Below, one piece after another: positions 22,349 through 33,533 of a DNA stretch of 64,000 nucleotides (positions are counted from its first letter, which is position 1; each line of letters starts with the position of its first letter). The stretch spans positions 1 to 64,000 of the forward strand of contig JSYX01000089.1 in NCBI GenBank assembly GCA_000787465.1. The letters are read 5' to 3'. Origin of the DNA: Thermomucor indicae-seudaticae. Its lineage: Eukaryota; Mucoromycota; Mucoromycetes; Mucorales; Lichtheimiaceae. The notes beneath the pieces are model-generated. The model saw only the letters and a program-made list of their open reading frames with translations, ran no database searches and had not been told where the DNA came from. A program made the position numbers and the translations under genes.

Positions 22349-22678
22349 AAGTTGCTTCATCGTTTGTTGCTTGCGAAGATATTCGTTTGTTAGTTTGCCT
22401 TACAGCTTGTTTCCACGGCACAGTGCTGTGGTCATTGGCCATTTTTATAAGCTCTTTAGCATCGCAGCCTCTTGTTGGGAAGAACAAATGTAAACTTTTT
22501 CCATGTTAGATCCTTGTTTAATCACCAGTCAAACGGAAAACAAAACGTGAAATGGAATGGTACTTCCATAGGAACTGGGGCAGAGGAAATGGGTATAGGT
22601 ACTTTACAAGACAGAGAGAGAGTGTGATGTAAGTGAAAGAAATGTCTATATGAGTCTGTAAACGAAAATGCCGTCGAA

Positions 22679-24374
22679 TTATTTTCCAGCCTTCTGCCAC
22701 TTCAGTAGCTTCTCTAGAGCATATCGAGTTGTCTTCACCGGACCAGCAGTGAAAATTCCTTTCACGCTTTGGGTGAATGCTGGTCGTGCAATGATTTGCC
22801 GAAGGGCTAGATAAAAAGCAATCAATTAAAGGGCTTAATAGGAAAATTGCGTATGGGCACGTACCGCTATCGATATGTTTAGTCAAAACAGGAGATGAGG
22901 CAATCTGTTGATGCAGTTCGATCTTCTCCTCCGGAACTGCAATGTTATTCCGAACGCAATACAACCTATGCTCGTCTACAACCTTCTTGTATAAGGTACT
23001 GGGAAGCTTTTGCACCATCAGTCCCCGGAAGCGAGGGTTGTTATTTTGCTTCAAACCAAGAAGTTTGAGTATAGTCAATCATAAAAACATGCCACATCGA
23101 CTTCGTACCTGGAATTGGCCGTTGTTCAGTGTGGCCACATTAGGTAGATCATCAAGAAGTCCGAAGTATAGCCGGTGGAAATGACTCAGCTGCGCTTCAA
23201 CGATGTTCCGGACTTTATTCGGGTTCTCCCCCACAATCATCCGAAAATCGCCCACATAACTGATGCCAGCAATCCGCTCAAAAAGTTCTTGCTCGCTGAA
23301 CTTTTCCGGTAAGGTCAATAGTGCCACCCGCACAGCTTCTGTCAAGTTCACTTGGTTCGCTAGGCGGACACGGGCATCATCTCGCAAAATCTTCACCTAA
23401 TGCTCCGGATGTTAGCCGAGCACAAACAGAGAGTTAGCTCTGTTTCCGCTTACTGGCTTATGCATCCGACCAGCCAGGTAAAGCGTCTCCCAATCGATCA
23501 AATCCTTGCATAGAGTCTCGATAGAGACGACGCCATACTTGATAATCTTGAAATAAAGATTTCAGAAGGTGCCTATCGAACGACGCCAGATATTTCATCT
23601 TTCTTACCTTTCCATTGATCTCCACATAGGGATTGAAATAGACACCAGCTCCCATTTTCTCTTGCATCATCGTTACTGTGCTTGAACCGAGATGTCGCAA
23701 ACCCGAGTAATGGTGAGGGTTTTGCTGCATGTTGAGTGCATGCCAATGGCCAGGATGCGATACCCCGAAAATGAAGTCGAGCATCGGTTTACTCTACACG
23801 TACATAGTCAGTAATCAAGCTAGGACTGCCAGATTGAAATCCGTTATAGCTCACCTTCTCATCATAACCTGCTTGTTTGAAAACGCCACTGCCGTAGGCA
23901 AAAGCATACCGAATAGGGGCATGAAACTTGGAAACAATGTCTTTCAACTGCTGCTTCAACTCTTCATTGATATTAATGTACTGATTGGTGCCAAAGTCGG
24001 GAGAGTCAGGGATATTCGTCGGATGAAAGTGGAGTTGGCGTAGACGTTGTAAACGGCGTCGAGTTTCTTCTGTAAACAGAGGTTGTTGTAACGGCTGCTG
24101 TCGTTCGTCGCCATTACGAGTCTGTTTTGATGCAGTTGGTTTCAAAGATGAGTCATTCACCGGCGGCCGCTGCATAGACGGCGGCAAGTCTTGCTGCATT
24201 GGACCAGAAGAGTGTGTGTCAATGTGGCCATTTGTATAAGACCGAGCCAAGACAAAGGTATATCGTCCGGCACTGCTGCTGACGCGAGCTAAACTGGTTG
24301 TCTATTTCAGGTTTCAACATTTAGAACGAACAGCAAATTTCCGAGGGACATTGTCCAATACGCACACTCAACAT
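22679..24374 (-). CDS. TAM41: Mitochondrial phosphatidate cytidylyltransferase Tam41
   Basis: Seven exons on the minus strand: 24374-24368, 24288-23855, 23793-23608, 23546-23454, 23396-23109, 23048-22865 and 22806-22679, giving 439 residues. Tam41 makes CDP-diacylglycerol on the matrix side of the inner membrane, the first step to cardiolipin. Seen: an Arg/Ser-rich presequence (MLTRVSSSAGRYTFVLARS), a disordered Gln-rich linker, the nucleotidyltransferase motif YAFAYGSGVFKQAGYDEK (about residues 130-147), SKPMLDFIFGVSHPGHWHALN, VYFNP, IIKYGVVS, LYLAGRMHKP, and the C-terminal ALRQIIARPAFTQSVKG with TAGPVKTTRYALEKL. The 7-nt first coding exon is inferred because it gives an ATG and a good presequence; the rest is firm. 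Length fits the family (385 in yeast) plus the linker. Confidence 0.94.
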
Positions 24375-27300
24375 TGTGAAAAACGTCAGAAAGAAAATGC
24401 GCAAGTTGACCCCGTTTCACGACATTTTGTACCGCCCGGAGCCAATCGATTTTTCCATTGAAAAAAGCTCATGATGATCTGTGTTTTATCGGAGCTCGTG
24501 CTTTTCCAATGGTTTCGACTGGACCCCTACAAGCAAAGCCGTTGAGGGAGCCCGCGTGAACATGTCGGCACGTAACTCCACTTGGCAGCAATATTGCCTT
24601 GATCCGATCCGCCGTGCTTGTCAGCTTAATCGATTACGCCCTCTGTTGAGGGTCGCCCAACTTTTGAACGAGGAGGTTGCTTGTATGGTTTCCTTTTTCC
24701 GGGAAAGAACACCACCAATGTTCGTTCAGGACAAGGCTCAGTAGCAACGGCCCAGGTGTAATTGACCTGGGTTGAGAGCTTAAATGCCGCTACTGTGGAT
24801 CTATGCCTTCGCACAACCCCAAACTCCACGGATACCCGATGTTTGACCTGACAGAGACGATACAGCGGATAGCCGGAAGCCAAGAGTTTCTGTTCCGGTG
24901 CGCGCCAGCAAATTGCGTCTTTATGGGCTGGATTCTGGCTATTGGGTGCATGGAGAGTTACGGATAAACCTTTATCGGGTATCACTGCCTCGACGCGATA
25001 AGAATGCGGGTATCATACACAAAGCTCTCTTTGGAAATGATAACGGCTCATGCAGGCGACTATTTATGGAGTAGCAACACCTGGCAATAAGCATATTTTT
25101 ATATCTTCCTTGATCTTCCCCGTAACGGATACTTTTATGCTTACACCTCGTGCATCAAGGAGAACTTGTCGAAAGTCTCCATCTGAACTCATTGATCACC
25201 TGGAGAGGTCAATAAAGACAAGAAGAAGGATGCAATTAAGAATGGGGGCAGTGGAGCAACGGAAACACAATTATCCGGAAGCGATGTCCTTCTCGAGCAG
25301 CCCTAAAATAGCCATCCATCCAGTTTAGGAGCTGAGAAAGAGGAAGCTATAAACCATTGTACCTCTACCTAAATAACGTTTATGATACGGATGCGATTCA
25401 AATATCATTCCTAGGACGTCGTATGGCAAGGCGAGATTCGCAGCACAGCTGAAAAAGTGATCGGCGAAGAGAAGCGGAAGCTGATAGAAAGTGGGATCAT
25501 TGATCCTCCTTATATCCGCTGGTGGAAAACTGTCTTCACGAATTCGGCATGTAAGAATCCTGATGCATCCGCAGCTATTGTAACTTAGAGGTCGATTATA
25601 GCCTGAGCCACTGAGTAATAATCAGCTCTGACAACAAGACATATACGTCGAGTACAAAGTCTTTACGTATAAACCAACGCTGAAACCATGATATCTTGAA
25701 AGAAACCACTGCAGGCGCTACCATACCTTTCCCATCGGGTTCTACCTTTTTTGCCGGCTTAGCGTTCGTGTCCAAGCTGGTGATATGCTCGTCAACTTGG
25801 ATACTGATACTAACACTTAGCAATTTTGAATTCAGCCAAGCCAAACGATTAAGTTTCGTAAGTTTACATAGCTTGTTTTTAGTTTAATCATTCAAAACCG
25901 GCAGTTTACGTGCAGAGACATCATCTCATTGTCTATCGGAAAAATTCCAAAGGGCATGGATAGGTTTATGAAGACATATGGAAAGGCATTGAGAACCCTT
26001 TCAGTGTAGTTCGGAAAAAGCCTATCCTTTCAAGGGCTTTGACGCTTTGTCTTAGGCTCCTCCTGCCTGTGTCGGGATATCGAAGCCGTTTAAAAAAGGA
26101 CACGGAAGGACCAGCACTCTTCCAATCTCTTTTAGAAAGTCAGCCGCTAGGAGCAAAACTCGTCTTATGGGTCCTGCCTGTAATATATAAAGCTGTTACT
26201 CACGAAAAACAATCAGCAGGCTTGAAATCCTCGACCAGCTTAATTGATTCAGCTTCATCTTTCCGATGCTTATCGGACTTGCACCCTTAAAGTTGTATTT
26301 GCTATAAAAAGGGACCCAAAACGCTGGATGTTTGAACTTCCTCATCCAGCAAGCTCAGGTCCCAGCGGTTCTGGTGACCAATTTTCGTATGTAGGCTCAA
26401 GCCGGGTATGCGTAGGCAGGTACCTCTCTGACTCGTGTTCTGGCACGCTTACCATGGCCCCTCAAGAGTTCTGGGAAACCAGGTGCCGGGCATACATGGC
26501 TCCTTTATTTTTCTTCTCATTAGCAGGTGACTTTGTACACAGGTATTTTTGTTTACACTTTAGAGAAAACAATAAATGCATGGTTCCTATATCTATTATC
26601 GTTCGACTGCCCTTGCTAATAAATGTCGCTACTCATAAGGGCGTATTATTTCTTGTCGCAGGCTATAGAAAGTTTAAGGGGGAGGAGCCTGTAAAAGTAC
26701 TGCTAAATCAAGCGAAAGAAGTTCCAAGAGGAGGCGCTCAAAGAAAGGATCTAAAACACTTGTGGGAAGCTAGAATACGATTTCCAGCATCTTCCATGGC
26801 TTGTAATCAGCTGCAAGTTACTGAGACGACGTCGACAACTGCCGCAAGTAGCAATCACGAATTTCTATTCCATGGTGTGTGACCCTGAGACCTCCTCAGA
26901 ATCTGGCGCTCGTACCATCTTGCTTCCGTTTGACAATAGGATACAGTTCGAGAAAAATGGCAACGTAGTCAAGGCACTCCGTGTTTCTGGGACAAAGTAC
27001 TAGCGCGTAAGTATTCCCCCACGTACGGTGGACCTCACGGAATAAACTAAGCTTTACTTAGCTTGTAATGAGAAGAATATTCCTACGGCTAGTATTAGTA
27101 AATGCAGCCATGAGATCAGCGGGGAGCCTGATGCCGAACGGCACTTTGAGTGTGTTGCACTTTGTACCCAACTATGGTAATGCAGTTGTTGCGAACCACA
27201 ACGGAGCCAGCTAAAGCATTATCCGCTAAGATATAGCGCTTTCATAGTCGTTTTTTTTCCATCAGGTCCATTGCATACCAATATAAGACAGAAACTGGTT

Positions 27301-27774
27301 CTTTCGAGATCCAATTCGACCGTTGATTTCCTGTGCTTTCTCCCCAGTCTTCGGACGCAGAGACTGCTTCAGGTTTTTTTCTTTGCCGATATGTTTATCA
27401 CTCGAACCCCAGATATGGCGCCTGATATAGTGACATTAATATCTTTTCAGATAGGCAAATGTCCTTTAGGGGGCCAGTCTTACAAAGCTTCATTTTGACA
27501 TGCAACTCGATACGGCAAAACTTCAAAGAATTAAATGCAATTCTCAATACAGTCCAAGTCTTCTGTGTCTCTCCGTTCTTCCACCTTCTCCTTTCGTAAG
27601 GTTTTAACTTTATCACTGGTCCTTGTTTGCAGGCAGTTATTGCAATTTGCTCAAACAAGTCTGTGCCTAAAGTTTTCCTGCTGAGGTCAGAATCGTACGC
27701 GGACGCAGACCCGAGAACTGGATGCCCCATCATTATGATGGGATTACAGCTATCTGTTTATAGGCTCACTTCCC
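24375..27774. other. 3.4 kb without an intact gene; coding-like relics
   Basis: Several pieces look like former protein-coding sequence but none forms a complete gene. On the minus strand a 119-codon frame covers 24626-24985. On the plus strand a segment at 25419-25589 contains IRSTAEKVIGEEKRKLIESG after an acceptor-like CCTAG. A 212-codon open frame at 26244-26882 has no recognisable domain, and a short frame at 26871-27003 (ILLPFDNRIQFEKNGNVVKAL) looks coding. The first 100 bp are the TAM41 promoter. The pattern fits decayed mobile-element or pseudogene debris, but I could not name a family. Confidence 0.45.
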
Positions 27775-28040
27775 CTAAAAATCTCCCAATGATACAAGGA
27801 GTACAAGATACTTGTCGCGATAATCAAAAAAGCCGTTATATTCGTCAAGTGTGCCATGAAGAAGTGGCAGTTTTGCGTAACGTTCAAGCGGCGGGGTCAA
27901 TTCTGCAGCCCAAAAAGGTTGCCCCTTCTCAGCTTCTTTCCAGCCCTGAATCTCCCAATTTGATCCATACGCTCTTCTCTTGTTTTCTGGTCTTTCTTCT
28001 TCTCTTCTTTCTAGTTCGGCAATCGTGAATAAACTGAAAG
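27775..28040 (-). pseudogene. Unidentified coding-like fragment, minus strand
   Basis: One minus-strand frame of about 90 codons has clear protein-like composition: FTIAELERREERPENKRRA, then YGSNWEIQGWKEAEKGQPFW, then LTPPLERYAKLPLLHG and a stop at 27775. No ATG opens this frame within the fragment; the nearest upstream DNA is the start of the methyltransferase gene on the other strand. It may be the last exon of a lost gene. I do not recognise the family. Confidence 0.35.
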
Positions 28041-28054
28041 AACATGTCGTAATT

Positions 28055-29412
28055 ATGGTTGCCAACACGCCAAAATCGAGTACGTCTTCGAGTTTCACGA
28101 CCTTTCTGAAATCCAAATGGCGCAACGGAACAAAAGACTGGTGGCAATCGAAACGAGCGTCACCTCAAGATGTGGAACGCGATTGGGTGCGCCATAGTGC
28201 CCTGAAGTTAGCACTGGACGGGTAAAGGTTAGGACATGTGCTGCTATTCGGAACCATAACCGATGAAACATTTTTTTTTTCAAGTGACTTTAAGGCGCCG
28301 GTGCATCATTTACTGAAGGCAGGTGGCGGCGAAGTGCTGGACATTGGGTAAGTGCGTATCTTACACTATGTTGAGACGGTATGACTATTTTTAACACGGA
28401 AATACTCCTTTAGATGCGGAGCAGGGTATTGGACAACGGTATGGCTGTCTTGGATTGTATAAATAACGATGGATGTAGTCTCAATATTTGCCATTGGCGT
28501 AACGCTAAAAGGACATGGCAAGCAAATATCCAATATCGCATTTTACTGGTATTGACATTGACATTTCCTTATTCCCGTCAAAGTAAGGAGACTCCTGACT
28601 ATACATGTGTGCCATTCCCCCGTGCTCAAAAGTTTCCCTAGTGGAGTATCGAGAAATGTTATATTCCAACGTGTGGATTTACTAGAGCTACCGTTACCTT
28701 ACGACAACGACACGTTCGACTACATATTCATTCGGTGCATGGCGGATGCTGTGCCGGACGAGAATTGGGATGCTGTTCTTAACGATCTAGTACGTATAAT
28801 GAAGAAAGGGGCATACATAGAATGTGTGGAAGCGTATCCAAATTTGTTCGATGCCGGTCCCGCCATGACGACCATCATGCAGCGTAAGGAATCAAAATAA
28901 CACAGGTAACATAGGTACAAAACTGCGCATTGACTTGATCCCGCAACTAGTTGTGAACGCATCCACGGGGAACACTCAGCAGCCCGGCTCACCCACTAGT
29001 GCTTCCATGCAAAACCCCTTACCAAACCGTATCGCATCTATAAACCAGTTGATGGGTATGCAAATCAAGCATATTCATACTCCTGTTGGACGCTACGGCG
29101 GAGCCGTTGGCAGTCTTCTTTTGGAACACTGGGATCGTATCATACAATCGTCAAAGCAAAATTGGATCCAGAGCAAATTGATAACTGAAAAGCAGCTGGC
29201 TGCCGCAATCGATGAGCTCCACCAAGAAGTTGATGCACATAAGACATACATGTCATGGTACTCTGTAGTAGCACGGAAAGTAAGTAATGCGGATACTTGT
29301 GCCATACCTGGACAGAATTGACAGCCAAACTATCGTTTAGCGAGGCTATCAAGGTCCTGTCATTCAAGTAGAAGATGTCGATGACCATGAAGATGATGGT
29401 ATCATTTCGTAG
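28055..29412 (+). CDS. SAM-dependent class I methyltransferase
   Basis: Seven exons: 28055-28221, 28285-28347, 28414-28438, 28512-28582, 28642-28883, 28951-29279 and 29341-29412, about 322 residues. Motif I of class I methyltransferases, EVLDIGCGAGYW, is rebuilt across the exon 2/3 junction (near residue 70), followed by FTGIDIDISLFPS (motif II acidic residues), VDLLELPLPYDNDTFDYIF, and RIMKKGAYIECVEAYP. This order is typical of the fungal UMTA/LaeA-like and type-11 methyltransferases, so the substrate cannot be inferred. The C-terminus DVDDHEDDG is acidic. The junction after 28883 is uncertain: an alternative acceptor at 28914 is also in frame but would need a 31-nt intron; I prefer 28950. 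It converges on the acyl-CoA dehydrogenase gene with 74 bp between stop codons. Confidence 0.85.
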
Positions 29413-29486
29413 CGAGCTTATTCGAACATGGGAATAAATCATGTATGTACAGCGTACCAAGCGTCTATCATATGTATTATTGCTAT

Positions 29487-31000
29487 CTAGAAACCACCGA
29501 ACGCACCAGCACCAGCTTTGGCCATTTCTGCCAATCCTCGAGAGATAATAACTCGCTGAATTTGAGATGTGCCTTCATAGATCTGGAAGATTTTGGCGTC
29601 TCGCATCAGCTTTTCTACAGGATATTCGGTATTGAACCCATTGCCTCCAAAGATCTGAACGGCATCGGAAGCGGCTTTATTGGCTACTTCGCTAGCGAGT
29701 GCTAATTACGACTTCCTTTAGTCTCGGTCATCTAGGTGTTGCCTGCAATATCTGATCTACCTTTTGCTATACTGGCATGCCAAGTGTTTCTAAGACCCTG
29801 ATCCCGCATATAGGCTGCACGGTATACCATCATTCTAGCGCTTTCAATGCCGATTCTGAAATTACAAAATGAATAAGCACAGATCCGTCAAAAGATGTTT
29901 CCTCTCTCTTTGCTTACGCCATATCCGCAAGCATAAACGCCACAGCTTGATGATTAAAGATTTCTGTACCCATTGTCTTGCGCTCCAAGGAATATTTTGT
30001 TGCCTCCTCCATGGCACGGCGTGCAAGACCAACGGCGCCGGAGGCGACCAGTGGGCGAGTGATATCAAACGCATTCATGGCAATCTTAAATCCTTGTCCT
30101 GGGCTACCCAATACATTCTCGTTCGGCACAACCACGTCCTCAAATGTTACGCCGCGGGTATCAGACGCACGCTGTCCCATGTTAATTTCCTTGCGACCGC
30201 GCTGTATGCCTGGTGAGTCACCGTCTACAATGAATCCAGTAAATGCCTTGCCAGTGGGAGCGTTGGCTTCAGTCCGAGCCAAAACGAAAAACCAGTTGGC
30301 GTGTCCTGCGTTTGTGATCCACATTTTTTGACCATTGAGGACCCAGTGATCGCCCTTCTTGACTGCCGTTGTCTTTAAACCGGCCACATCCGATCCTGCA
30401 CCAGGTTCCGTCACACCATAGGAGGCAACCAGTGGCTCCTCAGTCATACGACCCAGATACTTTTTCTTTTGCTTGTCATTGCCTGCAACAATTAAGGGAG
30501 CCTCGGCCAGATTATTGGCTTCGATGGCCGTTTGGATACCTATACCACAGAGTTAGCCCCTTTTTGTCCCATGCCTCTGCTTGGGCTTTACCTGGTTCCA
30601 AAATGGCGTACCTGTGCAGCCATAAGCGAGCTCTTCCGAAATGATGGCGCTATCTAAAACACCGAGACCCATACCGCCATACTTTGATTCAATGTGCGTG
30701 TTGACGAGTCCTAGCTCCCAAGCCTTTCTGATAATATCTACCTGGGGATATCAGAACCGCAATAAGATTATAGACTGCTCCTCATCTCTCTTTCCCACCT
30801 TTTGGATATTCTCCTGTAATGTCGTGCTTAGCGGCCACAGGAATGATTTCGTCTCGTGTGAACTTCCGCGCAAGCTCCTGAATGGACTTTTGCTCTTCGC
30901 TCAACGCAAAGCACATGCCAACCATTGTCGGTCTAGATGATGAAAAGAGACGGACAGCAGCAGGTCTCAAGTGAGCAAATTGGCGGGAGAAGTTAGACAT
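29487..31000 (-). CDS. ACADM: Mitochondrial medium-chain acyl-CoA dehydrogenase
   Basis: Five exons on the minus strand: 31000-30799, 30737-30612, 30539-29918, 29855-29761 and 29701-29487, giving 419 residues. The enzyme catalyses FAD-dependent alpha,beta-dehydrogenation of acyl-CoA in mitochondrial beta-oxidation and passes electrons to ETF. Residues 1-22 are a presequence ([15 protein letters not shown]). Seen: [27 protein letters not shown], the FAD-domain signature [31 protein letters not shown], and in the last exon [20 protein letters not shown] and [10 protein letters not shown], whose Glu is the catalytic base position of medium-chain enzymes. Length and spacing match animal MCAD, unusual because yeasts use peroxisomal acyl-CoA oxidase; filamentous fungi with a mitochondrial pathway keep such enzymes. 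Confidence 0.95.
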
Positions 31001-31507
31001 TATAACGCAACAAAGTGAAAAGAAACGACAGGGAAAAAAAAGGTTCAATCCGTCTTCCTTGTTCCCCACAAAACTGGCGGAGTTTTTCAGTTACACGGGC
31101 ATGAATTTGAGCTGAAGATTTTCACATGGGTTCGCATGTGAGTCAGTAACAACGATTTTCAATGCTCTTGTATCGCAAAGATGGCAAATCTTCAAAATCG
31201 TTTGAATCCAGGATATAAGCATTTATCTTCTAGGCACCTACAGCGCCTACAATATGTAAAGAAGTCGACGTTGTGCACCTGATACATGGTACATTTGGTA
31301 TCATGTTTATTGGCGACGACTGCCACGATAAACTACATATACAGTAAGGTAATGGGAGGAAGGCTAAGAGAGTACGCTAAAGATTTAAGTGGAGGACATC
31401 GTAACCAGCACGAAACAAGAAGCGAAAGGCGGAGGCGGGAATGGGATTGTCTGTAAAAATATAAATACATGGAAGATCAATAAAGCAAGAGGGATAAACT
31501 TGAAAAC
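31001..31507. other. Intergenic stretch between dehydrogenase promoter and transporter 3' end
   Basis: No gene is supported. The left part is the promoter of the dehydrogenase (minus strand); the right part is the 3' flank of the sugar transporter. Confidence 0.5.
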
Positions 31508-33446
31508 TTAGGCTGCTGCCTTTTCTTCCTTAGAGGCATCGGAAATGAACTTGCGTCCACCAGCTGCAGCTTCCACTTCGGCACGCTTGCGTTCAATTTC
31601 GTCACGGTGGGCGGCAAGGAACTCCTCGTAGTTGAGCTTGCTGACAATAAGAGGACCGTGGAAGACAACTTCCATTTCTTCAAGAGACAAACCCTTGGGC
31701 TCAGGAGCAAACAGCAGAATCCAGGCCAACATGATGAGACCAATAGCGCCGTAGATAATGTAAGTACCCCAAGTGATTGCATCCATCAGAACTGGAGTGA
31801 CTTGGCCGACCAGAATGTTGGCGCACCACAAGAGAGCCGAAGCAAAAGCGAAGCCTTTGCTACGAATTCTGAGAGGGAAGATTTCTGCAATATAAATCCA
31901 CGCAACAGGCGCCCAAGTGACAGCATAAAAGGCAACGAAGATGAAGATAAAGGCAATGACAGCGTTGGCAGCTTGGGGATGCTGGCTCATGTTGACAATG
32001 TGACTCAGATCCGCTTCAGACCATTCCGTGTAGCCGCATCCACCGTATAAACCTGCCATCAAGAAGAAGCAGACGCACATGCCGGTGGAGCCAATGGCCA
32101 TCAATTTGATACGACCGAGTTTGTCGACCAGGTACATACCAGGGAGGCAGAAGATAACCATGACAGCATCTGTGACATAATCAGTACATGCATATTCTTC
32201 TCGTGCTTTGAGACTTCCGTTAGGAAACTTACAGTCAATACCGTTGGCGAGAAGGGATAAAGAACCCTTCAGACCAGCTTGCTGAAACATCAGAGGAGCG
32301 TAGTACATGATAACGTTGGCACCAGTCAATTGTTGAAAGATAGCAATGGAGCAGCCCACCCAAAGGACGCGTGAGTTCTTGCGATCCTTCAACATGTCCC
32401 AGTAGCTGTTGACCGAGATGTTGTTTTCGAGTTCGACATTATCCTTGATCTCCTGCAGTTCCATCAACACGTAAGGGTGGTTCAGGTCGTTCTTGCCGTG
32501 GATACGGGCCAACACTCGATGTGCTTCTTCTTCACGGCCCTTTTCGACCAACCAACGAGGCGAGCGAGGCAGGACAAAAGGCGCCATAGCCAAAACGATA
32601 GCAGGGAAAATCTGAACAAGGTAGGGAGTACGCCACGACCAATCGTTGGTGATATAAGCTGTACCATAATCGAGCCAACCCGAAACCAGCAAGCCAATGT
32701 TGATCATGAGTTGCTGAAAGCCGACGAGTCGACCACGGATTTCCTTGGGAGCCAATTCAGCGTTGTACATGGGTGCTTAGATAATAATGGTACCATGCGG
32801 TTAGCCTAATGGGAAAACTGGGAGTCTAAGTCTTTTTTGAAAATAGAACTTACAAAGTACAGAACATGCACCGACCGAAAGACCAGAAACGAACCGACCG
32901 ACCAGTTGCATTGCAATATTATGAGAAGCAGCCTGAAGCACACCACCAACGATAAAGACCAAGGATGATATCGCAACGCTGTCACGACGTCCCCAGCGAT
33001 CAGACATCCAACCTGCAATAAGACATCCGATAACGGCGCCAGTACCCATAAGTGAATTTAAGGCACCCTACAGAGGTTGATTTTAGCATGCTTATACAAA
33101 AAGACACTAAATGTTTGGATATGTTTACCTTGATGGCAGGCGTCACTGGGGCAAAGTATTCCAAGAATGGTTCCATTGCCATGACACCGCTGGTGACGCC
33201 AAAATCGTCTATCAAAAGACAATGAGTTGCTTGGAAACAAATGCAATGTCTTCCAGCAACTTACAGCCGAAAAGGAAGCCACCCAAAGCAGCAAATGCAG
33301 TATTTCTTGAAGACGGATCACAAATCAGGACGAAGAAAACAAGTCAACGATCGACATTGTTCCACTTACACATAAAGAAGTGCTCCAGCGTCCGATTTGA
33401 TATTCGGGTCGCCTTTGACATCTTTCACGGCAATAATGGGTGCCAT
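31508..33446 (-). CDS. MFS hexose/sugar transporter
   Basis: Six exons on the minus strand: 33446-33370, 33305-33265, 33208-33129, 33067-32854, 32775-32233 and 32169-31508, giving 538 residues with twelve predicted membrane helices. It belongs to the sugar porter family: AFAALGGFLFGYDFGVTSGVM in helix 1, SDRWGRRDS in the loop 2-3, PMYNAELAPKEIRG after helix 4, LPRSPRWLVEKGREEEA before the central loop, FQQLTGANVIMYYAP in helix 7 (the QQxTGxN pattern of hexose carriers), LVDKLGRIK, and an ending PEPKGLSLEEM. The intron at 32170-32232 is 63 nt and free of stops in frame, so retention would add 21 residues. A TATA box lies about 80 bp upstream and the 5' region contains several CCCC-rich motifs. 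The exact sugar cannot be told. Confidence 0.94.
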
Positions 33447-33524
33447 GGTTATGTTTTGGTTGTATCAAAAGTAAGAAGGAAGAAAAATAAGACACAAAAC
33501 TTCGTCAGGTACCTTTATCGCACG

Positions 33525-33533
33525 CTTATATAG
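33525..33533 (-). promoter_or_regulatory. TATA box of the sugar transporter
   Basis: Minus strand CTATATAAG, about 80 bp upstream of the ATG at 33446. Confidence 0.6.

Noticed and set aside
23458..23784. Frame ending SFDRHLLKSLFQDYQVWRRL as the end of a TAM41 exon
   Set aside because: It is read through an intron; splicing at 23608/23546 gives the conserved IIKYGVVS and LYLAGRMHKP blocks instead.
31508..32770. Continuous 420-codon open frame read as one exon of the transporter
   Set aside because: It contains a 63-nt insertion (32170-32232) with GT-AG borders that interrupts a conserved membrane segment; removing it restores the family pattern, so it is an intron that happens to lack stops.
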